Below, one piece after another: positions 11,641-23,560 of a stretch of DNA of 64,000 nucleotides; positions within the stretch are counted from its first letter, which is position 1, and each line of letters begins with the position of its first letter. A model generated the notes under the pieces. The model was given only the letters and a program-made list of their open reading frames with translations, was not told where the DNA came from and did not search any database. The translations under genes and the position numbers were made by a program. This DNA comes from Cycas panzhihuaensis (Eukaryota; Cycadophyta), in assembly GCA_023213395.1 (NCBI GenBank), contig CM041465.1, positions 94,619,741-94,683,740 on the forward strand. The letters run 5' to 3'.

Positions 11641-12640
11641 GGACTCTTGAACTTGAGGAGTCTATTGTAGGTCAACGTCTTTCTTCAAAAGATTTGTGAT
11701 AGGCTTGGTATCTAAAGCAAAATTAGTAATAAAACACCTTAAGGAACCAAGTCTATCTAGAAAATATTTAATCTGCTTCTCGTTCTTGGGAGGAGGCATA
11801 TCGACAATCACTTTCATCTTATTGGGATCAATTCTAGTCCCATTACGGGAAATGATGTTTCTTAACATTCTTCCTAACATGATGAAAAAAACATATTTAG
11901 ACAGATTTAGGCATAAACGTTACTTCTTATACCTTTCAAAGATTATTCTAAGGTCATGTAGATGATTGCATCTTCTACAAGATATAACGAGCATATCATC
12001 TAAATATACAACAATGATATTACTAATTGAATAATGAAAAATATGTACCATGGCTCTTTGATAGGTTGTACTAGTATTCTTCAATCTGAAAGGCATGATT
12101 TTATAAATAAAAGTACCCTAAGAAGTAGTGAAAGCAGTCTTGTGATGACTGTAAGGTGAGATGGAGATCTGATTATAACCTAAAAAACCATCCATAAGAG
12201 ATATCACCTTAAAATTGGTCATTTGGTCCTAAATCTAATTAAGAAAAGAGAGAGAAAAATTATCTGTAGGGTACGCCTCATTAATATCTTAAAATCGATG
12301 CAAATTTAAATTGAACCATTTTTCTTTGCCATAGGATTGAGAATAATCGACACTCTTAATGAATCTAACTCCTAATATCTCCTTTACTTCTTATTTAATA
12401 GTAAGGGAGAGACATGGATAGATAGGGCATTATTTATGCCATTTAGGTTTAATGGTAGGAGTTATAATGATATTGTGTTTGATGACTTATGGATCAAGGC
12501 CATGTATATCTTTATAATCCCAAGCAAAAGTTGAGTGAAATTCACGAAAGAGATCCTTAAACTGAGTGATCTCTTGGGGAGTACATATAGCTTGCAATTT
12601 AATAACTTTAGGGGTATTCCTTATCTCTAGGTCTATATCA
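11641..12640 (-). pseudogene. Element A reverse transcriptase remnant
   Basis: Reverse transcriptase copies element RNA into DNA. The N-terminal part near 12450-12560 reads FHSTFAWDYKDIHGLDP, the usual entry to Tat-type RT. The catalytic motif is YLDDMLV (YLDD at 11995-12006). The palm-to-thumb end at 11662-11880 reads GTRIDPNKMKVIVDMPPPKN then FLDRLGSLRCFITNFALDTKPI. Stops and indels lie between these blocks, for example around 12200-12330 where the frame changes several times. The order and strand agree with integrase on its left and protease on its right. Confidence 0.85.
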
Positions 12641-13850
12641 ATAGTTTGTTCCATAAGCATTGTATTTTCCTCTTCAAAGTGAGGAGGAGCATGCTCTATT
12701 AAGGAAACTGACTCATAGGGTTAGGAACAATTAGCTAGTAGTGAATGAGATTGTATTACTTTTGTAAAACCCAACCTATGATGCCCATCGAGAAGCCTAG
12801 GAGATGAACTTGCTAAATGCTCTAAAATTGCCTCATCATTCTCAAAGTGATCTAAGTGGAAGAGATTGATGAGGAGTAGATTTGTCAGTAAATTAGCAGA
12901 CCAAGTGAAAGGCCTAGAACATAAAGGGGAATTAACCAAAGAGTTTAGACAAGTAAGAACAAACTTAATGATTGAAGAAACATGAGAAAATAGAATAAGC
13001 CTATCAATAAATTCCCAAGTTGAAGTAAAGATTTGATTAAATTCTTGATGATACTAATAATGTTCTTGATCAGACAAAGACATTAGGACAAAAGAGGATG
13101 GGGAAGGATCCATGAAAGAATGGGAAGGAAAAGAAATAGTAGAGACAGAATTAACTTCTTGTACTCTAATGGAGGAAGTTTCATTACTTTGTAGTGTATT
13201 AAATGAATCAATATCTTTACCCCGTGATTCTAGGTCTGGATGTTGATATAACAACATCTTCTTCTCATGTCTATTCAACCATGTAGTAAAGAAAGAAGAT
13301 CGAGAGAAGAGTGATGAAGCATCAACATGTAAATCATATGTAACTAAAGTTGAATGAGTACTTAATGAAAGATTAGTAAAGGAAGAAACCAAAGCATTTT
13401 TCATTGAAGGAAAACACAAAACCTATGAAAAGTGGGTCTAAATGGGAAGGGAATCATCCATACTAGTCACATGTAGTTCTCTATAAGATATGATAGAATG
13501 AGGAGTTGCTTCTTCATTATGAAAAGAATAGGAAACCAAAGACTAATTAGCCAGGCCCAAAGTATAAGAAATAGATGAGAAACCTAATGACAAAGGAATA
13601 ATCTCAACCAAATCCACATCCTTTACCTTTGGATGAGTAGAAGGAGCTTTGATGGAAAAGTATTGACCTAGGCCAAGTGATTGAAAGAAGTACTCTGAAG
13701 AGTTCGATGATTTACCAGATTTAGAAAAAGTCTCAACAAAAGGGACTAACCATTTGATGGGTTTCAATTTTTGCTTCATAATTTTTAGTTTCCCTCAAAG
13801 ATGAACTAGAGTTCACCAAAGAGGAAGGAATAAACTGCTAGCATTTGGGT
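12641..13850 (-). pseudogene. Element A protease-RT linker with conserved ENDEA-LGF motif
   Basis: The polyprotein between protease and RT is about 400 residues long and rich in Ser, Thr and His. At 12766-12843 it contains ENDEAILEHLASSSPRLL then DGHHRLGF. Elements B (53615-53692) and D (23368-23445) have the same motif at the same place. I know no named domain for it. Two fairly open stretches (13054-13419 and 13543-13779) belong to the same linker and show little similarity to anything I recognise. Confidence 0.6.
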
Positions 13851-14420
13851 AATCCATGGTCTTCCTAAAAAAATGTTATACTCTAACTTAAGATCAATGA
13901 TAGTTAACTCAATTAGGACTATCTTTTGTCTAACATAAGAGGGAGAATGACTTGACCTAGAGGTACTTTTTGATTCTTGTCATATCCTCGGTAAATCCAC
14001 TCACATGGATCAAAAACTAAGATCTCTAAATCCTCAACAAGGTAAAAATGGATTATGTTGACACATGATCCCTTATCAATAATAAATCACTTAATATTAA
14101 TATCATCCTTTATAATCTTGATATAGAATGGAGGTATATCATTTGGTATATGAGTTGAATGACTAGACAAGGTAGCCAGGTTAAAAGAAAATGTGGAAGA
14201 GGATGGAGAGACTATGGGAGGAACTCCCAATGCATCAAATAAGAGCCAACATTGCTCATGGCAATACTTCATCAAATCAATAACTAAAATAGCTATTGGA
14301 ATTGTCTTTAACATCTTAACCAAAGAGAATGATCCATCCTTTATAATGGAGGGAATGGACCTAAACCTGATGGGATGTGGAGATACTAGAGGTAAAGAGT
14401 CAAGATTCCTCACCATTAAA
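13851..14420 (-). pseudogene. Element A protease remnant
   Basis: An aspartic protease would cut the polyprotein. Near 14060-14095 the translation reads WFIIDKGSCVNII, corresponding to a (D)(D/N)GSSVN active-site segment with the catalytic triad damaged. The preceding open stretch (14087-14416) has MKYCHEQCWLLFDALGVPP. The flap-side YNLLLGRPWL block, clear in B and D, is poorly preserved here. Order and strand fit between gag and the linker. Confidence 0.6.
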
Positions 14421-16640
14421 TCATCATATGATTTAGATAGCCCTACACTCTTTGTTATCTATACCATGCTTATCGTTCTCTTGGTGTCACCACATTTAGG
14501 AGGTAGGCTAGATTGATTACTATGTTATTTTGCTGAAGGATTTAGGGGAGTGGTAGTATTCTTTAATAAAGTAGAACTTGAATGTTTACCTTCATCATCT
14601 TAGACCTACGTTTCCTTTCCTTTATCATGTTTATTAACTTTCTCATTATGTTGATATAAGGGATCCTTATGGATCATTTGATCTTGGGATGGCTTAGAGG
14701 AGCAGTTTGATTAAACATTCATATTTTGGGTAATATTTTGAATTATACTTTACTCACTTCTATCATGAGCATCTGTTTGATGATACAAGCACCATTGTAT
14801 CTTTTTGAAGGGAGGAGGAGGTGGAGTAGCTTGTCTCTTCCTTCCTTCAATAAGATGGATCACTTTAGTCTACTGTGAGGGCTAGCTCTGAGAATAACCA
14901 TCAACACACAACTTAGTATTGATCACATGCTCTAATGATATGATAGAAGAAGTTAGATAATCATAGGTAGGTTTGGGATGGGAAATCTTTATTGTTTGAA
15001 TAATTTCTTTAGAGGAAATAGGTTTCTTAACCTTCTTGATATCCACTTGAATTTCAAATATGTCCAAAGCTAAGTAATGGTCAATAACTTCTTCATAAGT
15101 TTGAGGGCTATGTTTTAGGACTTCAAGTTGTACATGTGGCCTGAAAGTATTAGTAAGCATATCAAATAGTAGACTAGGATCAAGACATAAATGGAAAGCA
15201 TGTACCTAGTCTTGAAACCTTTTCACAAAGTCTCTTAAGGTCTTATCATGGTTTTACTTAATGGCTAAAAGGGTCTTGGTGTCTGATTCAAATGGTCTCA
15301 CTACATCAAAATAGTTTGATAAAAGAATCAACTAATTATTGGAATGAGAGGATGGAAGCTGAAGGAAGTTGATAAAACCACTTCAAGGCATCGCCTTGAA
15401 GTGATTTAGAGAACAAGCATGTCATGATGTAATCGTATGACATGAAATCTACACAAGTAAGTGTGAATACTTGTATATGGGAAGTAGGGTCTTGAGAAGA
15501 TTCACCTAAAAATTTTGGCAACTAGGAAAGGAAAGAAGGCATAGGAGATAAAAAGACCTCATGTGGAAATAGGTATTTTATGTAATCGAGGAAAGGTCTC
15601 CTTGGCCTTAATGTAGTAAGATGTTGAGGCAAGGATGATGGATATGGAATAGATAAAGGAACAAGTTGCTATAATTGTTATTGTTAGGAAATGGTATGAG
15701 ATGGAAAAGTAGATAGAGGATTGAACCAAGCTACAAGGTTAACCATAGAATTAGTTTAGGGCATAGGATGTTATGGAAAGATTAGATTAAAAGTAAGAAA
15801 AGGAGCTAGTTGTGAAGGTCTAGGAATAATTGCAAAATAAGTAAGGTTATGAACTTTCAAGGCTTTAGATTGAATAATTGAAATATGAGGATGGATGGAA
15901 TAAGTGTAGGAAATATGTTGAGAAGAAGGGGCTATATTAAACACTATAGGAGAAGGTGTACAAGGTCTAATACCCTGTGGCGAAACTACATGTGATGTAT
16001 AAAGTGGTAATTAAGTCATGGAGGGTATAAGATGAGTGAAGGAAACCCTAATGGTGTAATAATAGATAGGTCATAAGCTTAGTGAAGGCAAAATCACTTG
16101 ATTAGAAGTAAGCACATGAGAGGAATCATGGTTGCCATGGTAGGAATGGTAGAGGTGCCTTCATATGTAGAAGGTATGGTGTGAGGAGAATGAATTCAAA
16201 CTTGTAGCTTAGAAGGAGAGTGATGAGGCTATGAATAGGTTGACTTATGGTCTTCTACCTCCTTTAAAGGAGGAGAGTGAGATCTTGATGAAGGTTGTGG
16301 TGAAGGAGGGTAGGAAGGATGGGGAGATTGAATGGCATCAGGCATAGTTGAAAGATCAACTTGAATTAACTCATATTCCTTACACAAAGGATCAAATTGA
16401 TGATGCTATGGTGAGGATGTCATGGTATGAGTCTCTAGATAGAATGGATCTTGATAACCAAACATGTAATATGGAGTAGAAATCTTAGTGAGAACTAGCT
16501 CAAAGTATGATGAGTGTGCTTGAACATGAGGTGGTTCTTCTTGTGTAAAAGAAGGATCTACAAAAGAAGAATCACCGTGATATTGAGAGAGTTTAAGATA
16601 TTCTTGCTCCATAGGTATGTTGTACACCTGAGTCAAATCT
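14421..16640 (-). pseudogene. Element A gag remnant
   Basis: The core at 15336-15521 reads MPKFLGESSQDPTSHIQVF then FSKSLQGDALKWFYQLP, the retrotransposon gag domain. It continues at 14882-15160 with LTNTFRPHVQLEVLKHSPQT then YLALDIFEIQVDIKKV, matching the equivalent positions in B and D. The N-terminal part (16406-16636) is a Tyr, Pro and Glu-rich open stretch without a known domain. A zinc-finger-like remnant is expected around 14700-14800 but is too decayed to call. Frames change repeatedly. Confidence 0.75.
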
Positions 16641-16820
16641 TCTGCAGGATAAATATGTTATGAGCATAAAGTTCTAAAGATTCAACATAAGATGATGAAA
16701 CTTCTTGACTAAAATGTGAAGGATGAGATTAGAGATCTAGTAGGAGGCCTTAAAACCTTAAAGATTGCCTAGGAGTAGGCATTATGGTTTCCATTACTTT
16801 AATAAAAGAATAAAGGGTAG

Positions 16821-16841
16821 ATCCCCAATATGGTCACCAGA
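16821..16841 (-). other. Primer binding site of element A
   Basis: On the element strand, TCTGGTGACCATATTGGGGAT lies just inside the 5' LTR. It resembles the TGGCGACT...CTGGGGA primer site of Ogre/Tat elements with C-to-T changes. The spacing of about 4-6 bases from the LTR end at 16846 is normal. Confidence 0.65.
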
Positions 16842-16845
16842 AAGA

Positions 16846-19175
16846 TGCTATGTCTCAGGTGGACCTAAACTAGATATATCTCAATCGATAGAATGTTTTC
16901 TTTTATTTAAATGAAAACTAGGAGATATATAGTCTAAGAGGACCTAAGTGACCACCTTTTTCCAACTCCTAAGAAGGAGTCTCCACCTAGTTATGTCATT
17001 TAATAGGGATGTAGTTGAATAAGGCAATGAAAGGCTAGGATATATAGGGGTGGTTAAATTCACTAGCCTACACAATCATGTGAAGGAGTTCTAAGTTTAG
17101 AGCTACTCTCACAATGTTCCTTATGTCCTTCTTAGGGACTCATATCCTTTAATTCTTTTAACCTTTGGAGTTTTGCTTGAATAAAAGGGGAAGGGATAGG
17201 CAATGGAAAAGGGTTTATTTCTTTACTTTTTTTTATTATATGTTTATGTTTTTCAACAAGATGAAATACATAAATGTAATTAATGAAACTATAAGACCTA
17301 TTCTACCTTTAATAAATAAATAAAGAAAACTAGTTATGCATGCAAGTTATACACACACACACACACACTTTTTACTTTTGAAAGATGAAGCACACTAAAA
17401 TGAGTATAAGACTATATCCTTTAGATGCAATATACACTTTACTAAGGAAAGAAAGGCACTAGTATGGCATGCAACATAACATGCAATTACTTATGCAAAA
17501 TTTTAAGAAGTCTAATAATATGCAATGTTAATGAAAAGCTTTTTATCTAAAATGCCTATTATCTTTCTTTTAAGTGAAGATTCTACAATGAAAAGAGAAA
17601 TTTTCAAGATCTTTTATTCTTATTTTAAATGAATTTTCATACCATTATTGTTGCATGCAACCAATCATACTCCAATCATAATCCTTACACGAGTAATAAG
17701 CCACACAACTTAGAGATTCTATCATAATTAGAGTAAAATGGGATCCAAAGGGATCCTTGAACCTCTAATGATCTAAAAAATCACATATATATCATTCACT
17801 AATTCAAAATTTTCTTTTTTAAAGGAAGAAAACAAATTAGAGAGTGAAATCATACAAGAATTAAAACCAAGACTACTTTCTTATTTTAAAATCCTACCTT
17901 AGAAGAGCTCTTTTTCTTTCATTTGATCAAATTTCTCTAATATATTCCCCTAAAACCCACAAAGGAAGAAAGATAACAAGCACCAAAGTCTAAACCATAT
18001 CCAAACGCAAGCTAAAATGATGATAAAGCACTTGGAATTTGGACTGTTGTGGAAGAATCATAAGAGATAGCTAATTAGATAGTGAAGAGATGACCATGCT
18101 TCACCATAGTCTATCTCCCTTTTAACCCAACAAAGGGCTAACCTTTTAGCCAAGATTCTAAGCTAAAATCAAGTATAGGATTACCATAAAAATTATTAAA
18201 AATAAAGAGAAAACTCTGAGCAAAAAAATAATCTCTAATAAGTAGTGAAATCACAAGAATTTTGAATAGGAAAGATCTTACCAGTAGAAAGGAGTTTTGA
18301 GGTTGAAGATGATAAGAAAAGTCATGAAACTTGAGGAGAAAACCATCAAAATTTGAACATTAGTATAACAACAAGCCACAAAATCAAAATGTCCTCTTTA
18401 TTTCACCCATAAGCACCACCAAAAGTAAATCTCCAAGTTGTAGCAGTAAAAAACTTCAAAAAGTATCTAAAAATCTCCAAAAAAGCCACTAAATCTTGTT
18501 CTCTTGACTCTGTAATTCTCAATGTAGATAACAATACACTTTGAGTCCCTTATGGGCATTCAAAATATAAGATTTCATTGAATCTAGGTGGTAGCATATA
18601 AAAATCTGGTGCACTAGCTAAGTTTTTCATGCATAATAGTCAAAAATGTGACGAGTCACATTTTTATACCTACCAAAAATGTGAATTTACTCTAAAAATA
18701 TGACCAGTCACATTTTTGGTAGCACCAAAAATACAATAAGTGAGAAGATGAAAAATAGATCATAAAAAGTAAAAAAATAGTCATAAATTTAGGCACAAAT
18801 GATTTTTTAATAAGGAAAAAGGCCTAAAGTATGATGAAAATGATAATCATAAGCCCAAAAATGATTAAAAATAATAAGGTATGGGTGAAATGAAGATAAA
18901 AATATAAAGAAGGAAAAGTTTCAAAGGAAGAGTTAAATTGAAATGATTATGAAATAAAAATTTAGTTCCACAAGTATCAATCATCGACATGTGATAGCAT
19001 AAATATACATCCATTATTATTTATCATACATCATCAAGTAAATCAGTGACATTTCATTAAAACATGGCCTAACACAACATAAAACCAAGTCCATCATTTA
19101 TTTTCCTCATAAAATCATACAAGAAATACACCAAAAATTATAGAGATAAATAAGAGGCTAGGTTTTGGTGAAACA
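16846..19175 (-). repeat. 5' LTR of element A
   Basis: This 2330-bp LTR pairs with 1923-4181. It carries the element promoter in principle, though no confident TATA box stands out. It has an extra stretch with a CA dinucleotide run near 17352-17367 that the other LTR lacks. The palindrome pair is conserved at 18642-18717. Its right edge, GTGAAACA, is fixed by the end of similarity to the other LTR. Confidence 0.85.
18642..18717. promoter_or_regulatory. Paired palindromes in the 5' LTR of element A
   Basis: At 18642-18665 the arms AAAAATGTGAC and GTCACATTTTT are a perfect 11-bp inverted repeat around two bases. At 18694-18717 a second, imperfect copy follows (AAAAATATGAC and GTCACATTTTT). The pair matches 3645-3720 in the other LTR, so it predates the insertion. 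Confidence 0.65.
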
Positions 19176-19932
19176 ATCATAAGTTCCTAAACTCCCATGT
19201 AAATATGTGCATATCCTAATCAACTAAACCCATCCAAGCACATTGACCTAACTTAATCTAGACTCCTACATGGCCCTAAAATGATAGAATCAATCTATAA
19301 GACTTAGGGAAAGGATTGTTTGGAGTGATAGGCCTAAAGAAATAAAGATCACAAGATACATCTATTCATGGATAAGTTAATGGAGACTCGTTAATACTAG
19401 TAACCCAACTCACAAGATTGTGAGATGGTTTGATAATGCCTACATCCAATTCCAATAAACCTCAAGCTACTAAGTGGTGAAGTAAAAGAGGACACCACTC
19501 TTAATAAGACAAATAAAGTTCACTTAGCCATCGATACTCTATACTTAATCATGTGGAAAGGATAATCACCTTTCACTAGCCCGTTTGGAATATAGATATA
19601 GAGGACTTAATGCACTTAAAGGTATAAAACTATGTCTTTTACCTAGTGATGAAATCTAAGTAGAGAATCTATAGCCCCCCATCTTTAGTATAAGAAAGGA
19701 CTCTAAAAACTAAAAAATACTAAAGAGGAAAGTAATAAATAACCTAATACATCTAACATGCAATTTCTAATTGAATGCAAATAATAAACAAATTACCTAG
19801 CAAACAAATATATGGGCCCCACAGATTCAAGGACTCATAATAGGTGCAACCCTCTTCCTCATTTGACCTTCAAAAGACATATATATAAACGTAAATGTAA
19901 TGTAATAGACAAAAAAAGAAAGATTCCTTTAA

Positions 19933-19949
19933 CCCCCCCCCCCCCCCCC
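19933..19949 (+). repeat. Poly-C run of 17 bases
   Basis: Seventeen consecutive C residues are followed by ACCAAAACCCCC. It is a low-complexity site of unknown role and prone to length change. Confidence 0.95.
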
Positions 19950-21124
19950 ACCAAAACCCCCTACATTTCTTTTTAATAATTTTCTTTCTTTTGAAAATGA
20001 AGGTTTATATGTAAGGTAGGGGAAAAACAGAAATTAATGAATAGTCAATAGGCAATGACTCTTTTCTTACCATTGTTCTTTTGAAATGAAACTATGAAAT
20101 GGAAAGGAAATTATAAGTTTTTCATTTTTTGGAAAATATAACTAAGAAAGGAGGGTTAGACGAATACCTAGAGCAACGTACCAAATATCTAACACTAACT
20201 CTTTTTAAAGAAAATTTTACACAAATTTCAATTCATCAAAATATTACAATAAGGTTAGGCCAACATGCAATAATATAACCAATTTCTATGAATAATTCAA
20301 TAGTATTTTTACTTGATAGATTGACTTATAATGAAAAAATTTATTTAAATAATAAAATTTGTTAGAAATCACTTTAGAACCAACTTAGGATACTAACCCT
20401 TTTGGAGATTTTTTGGAAGAATTTTGTTAGTGTGATGGTTATACAATAGGCATTGGATCATTATGAGGAAGAAGGAAGAGAAGGCTGAGAGGAAGAGGGA
20501 TCCCACTAACTACTTCACACATCGTAAATCTTACACACAAACACCTAAAGAGCTTCTCCACTTATGAAGTTAGTAATATATAATAGAATCTTAGAAATTT
20601 ACCACTAAATTGCTACCAACTTTAAGAAAAAGTTACACTTCTAAACAAATGATGAAATGATATAAAGAAGACTAAAAAATGGCAATTATACCACCAATAT
20701 CTATGCTAAAAAATATTGTACTAGGCTTATATTCCTCCTATAAGATGCTCACATGATGGGGATGGGAAACATACAACATATATAATAAAAACCAAGCAAA
20801 AGAGAGAGAGCATAAAACCATTTAAGAAAATCCTCAACAAAATAAATAATAGTAAAAAAATAGTGGAAATTGCTAACAATATTGGGGATGATACCCTAAA
20901 TTTTAGTGAGGGAGGATTGTAATAATAAATATCTCTAATAGAAGAGTGCTCTAACCACTATTGGTCTCAAATATCCAATCCAAACAAAAGCCAACAAAAA
21001 AATTAGGAAACAAAAGAATGCTATGGAAATTCTAGTAGCATAATAATGTAAATTTTGACCTCCCACTCCATGGAAAATAAGAGGTTACTTATAGATGATG
21101 AGTGCCCTAGGGAAGGTGGTATTG

Positions 21125-21155
21125 GGCCCATGGTTTGGGATCCAAACCATGGGCC
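21125..21155. repeat. 31-nt palindrome with 14-bp perfect arms
   Basis: The arms GGCCCATGGTTTGG and CCAAACCATGGGCC are exact reverse complements around a 3-base centre (GAT). Such a GC-rich perfect palindrome stands out in this AT-rich decayed setting. Confidence 0.9.
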
Positions 21156-21356
21156 AAAACCATAGGTAAATTATTAATGGTTTCAGGAAAAGTAATATAT
21201 AATAGATAAGGCATTAAGGCCATATCTTAAAAAGGAAAAATAGACAATTCACATGAGATTTTGGATCCAACCCAAAGTAGTAATGCATTTAGGCATATTC
21301 ATTACACCATGACATGCATTTTTTTCTTTTCTGTATTCATGAAATACCATCTTGCA

Positions 21357-21424
21357 AAGTTCATAATGGTGTCACAAGGATTCATTTTGTGGCACCATGG
21401 TGAACTTCATAGTACTATGAAGTT
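21357..21424 (+). repeat. Hairpin with 21-nt arms overlapping a 22-bp perfect palindrome
   Basis: Arms 21357-21377 and 21387-21407 pair at 18 of 21 positions around a 9-base loop; two of the three mismatches would be G:U pairs in RNA. The right arm runs into a perfect 22-bp palindrome at 21403-21424 centred on TAGTACTA. The size resembles a small-RNA precursor foldback, but it could equally be the remains of an inverted-repeat transposon end. No flanking target duplication was found. Confidence 0.6.
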
Positions 21425-21939
21425 TCTTAGGCATAAATCTAATAGTAAAATAAATAAGTTTTAATGTGAGATTGACCAAAATCAAGGCTAGATAAACATG
21501 TATCATAATAAGATGGGAAGAAATGCACACAAAAAAGAAAGGTTTCATCCCTAAAATCACCCAAAAAGAGTAAAATAAATATGGAATTTCTACAAAATAG
21601 GATAATAAAGGAACTCATAAAGCATTTGCAAGAGTACTAAGAGGCTTTTCTATAATCCATTGAGCTTAGTGGGCAACCTTCAAAGCCATTAACTATAGTC
21701 ATAATCATTATAAGCTAATAGTACTCAAGTGTACTCACCAAGATAATAAAAAAACATTAGTACATGCCAAATAAAAGGATCTAAATTATTCTAAACCAAA
21801 TATAAAAGATATCTAAATTGGAAAATAAGAGGCACGTACCTTCACTTACCTATTAGTGTGATATGAGTGTAGACTTCCTAGGGTCTAAGAAATAAGGATA
21901 AAGAGGTTTCTATCTATATTATCTATATTAAAACTATGC

Positions 21940-22420
21940 ATTAGTCTATCATCATCTTTAACCTAAAGGACTTGCCACTTCTATAAGAGCAAGATCACCA
22001 TTGGCACTTCCCTTTTACCATTAAAATTAAGACTCTAGAGTTTGCCTTGAAAAGAAATATGGTGGATAATAGATCCTCAGTCAATGCCATGCCTACTAGG
22101 ATGCTCAAAGAATTAAGCATTAGGGTCCTTAAACCTGCCCCTTAGAAGTGCCAAGGGTATGATGGAAACGAAACCCCACCTTAGGAGTAATCTCGATCCC
22201 TCTCACCTTCAAGGATAAAATTGTCCTCAATGAGATTGTGGTTTTAGATATCGATGTTGATTATAACCTCCTTTTGGGAAGACCTTGGTTGGGCTAAACA
22301 GGAGTGGTTTTCTCTTCTTTGTAGGTCTAACAAAAGTTTGTTCAAAATAATAGGGTGTATAATGTTATGCATAAACCACCTCCTCCATGTTCATCCTACC
22401 CCCTTGTCTAAGCCATTTTC
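21940..22420 (+). pseudogene. Element D protease remnant
   Basis: The plus strand reads IIIFNLKDLP near 21947, then FALKRNMVDNRSSVNAMP with the catalytic Asp segment (the Gly of DNGSS is Arg here), and after a frame change KDKIVLNEIVVLDIDVDYN followed by LLLGRPWLG (about 22215-22296). Element B reads KDKTILTDIVVLNVDMDYN then LLLGCPWLD at the same place. It marks the point where D resumes after block X. Stops follow directly after the GRPWLG block. Confidence 0.75.
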
Positions 22421-23560
22421 AATACAAAGCTTAAAGATATAGTTAATCATGATTTGTGGCCTGAATCCCTTTTTTAGGACCCAAACCCCTGATTTAACCA
22501 AACCCCCTTTCTTTAGGACATAACATGGTTTATTTTGCCCTAATTAACATGGGAAACTATGGATACTTGGATATCCTTAGTGACCCCAAATTTGATCTTG
22601 GTAATGAAGGGCATCTTATATGCTAGGTGGTCATGCTTTTCTATACCTAAGGGGTTGCATCCTCTATAGATGATCCCCTTCTATTTGGCCCTTCTCAAAG
22701 GCCCTTTCCTCAACATAAGCCTCTATTTGATCTTATGGAAAACTATGAAACCTTACCATTATTTCCTTTCACCCATAAAATCTCTCTCTTTTAATGGGCT
22801 TAGCTTAAATGACATACCCATCATCTTGTCTATGCATGTCATCCTTACTTTTGCAAAGAGATTATCGAGCCATTGTGTATAGCTCCACCTTTTCCTCAAC
22901 CCACCTACCCTATAGAAGTCTTATGGGTAACAATCTACTTAGACAATATATTTAGAATTTTTGAGACTCGAGCCAATTAACTTTTCGACCTCTAAGTCAT
23001 GGTCGAAAGTTCTAATATTTACTAACCATGCCTTGGTCTTCATGCCTATTATGTTACTCTAATCCTTATATGGATTCAAAGTAACCTCCTTGACCTCCCC
23101 TTAAGGAAGGATAAAAATTTCACCTCCTCTTCATGAAACATTAATATGATCAATTGTGTTTGGGACTTTCTGAATGTAATTGTAATTTGACTTGACCAAT
23201 ATTAAACTTCCCTAATTTATGACTTAGATACAGAGTCTAACTAATTTTCTTATATTATGAATCCATCATCTGTGACACCCATCCAACTTCCCCCCTAGAA
23301 TGAACCAATAAGCCCCCTTATTTTTGATGTCATGTAGGAGATTGACTAACCTCTCATTACTTACTTTGAGAATGATGACATATTATTAAATCACCTTATA
23401 GGGGTGGCTCCCAGCCTCCCTTTGAATCATGACAAGCTAGGGTTTCACAAATGCTTTACTATTAGTTCCACCTTAGTTGAGCATGCTATGAGTTAAACTA
23501 TCTTTGACCCACCCATGGACCAAGCCCCTCATTATTCTAAGGAGGGGAATATCCTCCTCA
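22421..23560 (+). pseudogene. Element D protease-RT linker with conserved motif
   Basis: Mostly decayed sequence with stops. The motif ENDDILLNHLIGVAPSLP then LNHDKLGF lies at 23368-23445, equivalent to the ENDEA...LGF motif of A and B. The rest shows no domain I recognise. The length is similar to the linker of element A. Confidence 0.6.

Larger units (their letters stand above)
1923..19175 (-). mobile_element. Element A: complete but decayed Tat/Ogre-like Ty3/gypsy retrotransposon
   Basis: Two diverged direct repeats of about 2.3 kb (1923-4181 and 16846-19175) bound an internal region whose pol genes lie on the minus strand. The order from right to left is 5' LTR, primer binding site, gag, protease, linker, RT, RNase H, integrase, a long 3' region with an antisense reading frame, tandem arrays, polypurine tract, 3' LTR. 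RT and integrase wording (YLDDMLVI; a WAYRTS box followed by LPLEVEIPSL) is typical of the Tat/Ogre branch. The flanking five bases (ATTAG on the left, ATCAT on the right) do not match, so the target duplication has decayed or an edge is slightly misplaced. Every gene is broken. Confidence 0.85.
19176..21939. other. Right part of block X, unidentified insertion in element D
   Basis: About 2.8 kb without recognisable coding content on either strand. It holds a C17 run (19933-19949), a 31-nt near-perfect palindrome (21125-21155), a hairpin with 21-nt arms (21357-21407) and a 22-bp perfect palindrome (21403-21424). Short open frames at 21261-21464 and 21372-21560 overlie the palindromes and are not taken as genes. 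It might be a solo LTR, a non-autonomous element or a decayed DNA transposon. The right edge is set where protease similarity of D resumes. Confidence 0.45.

Noticed and set aside
14193-14516. A plus-strand open frame of 107 codons
   Set aside because: It lies opposite the protease of element A, whose order and motifs fit the minus strand.
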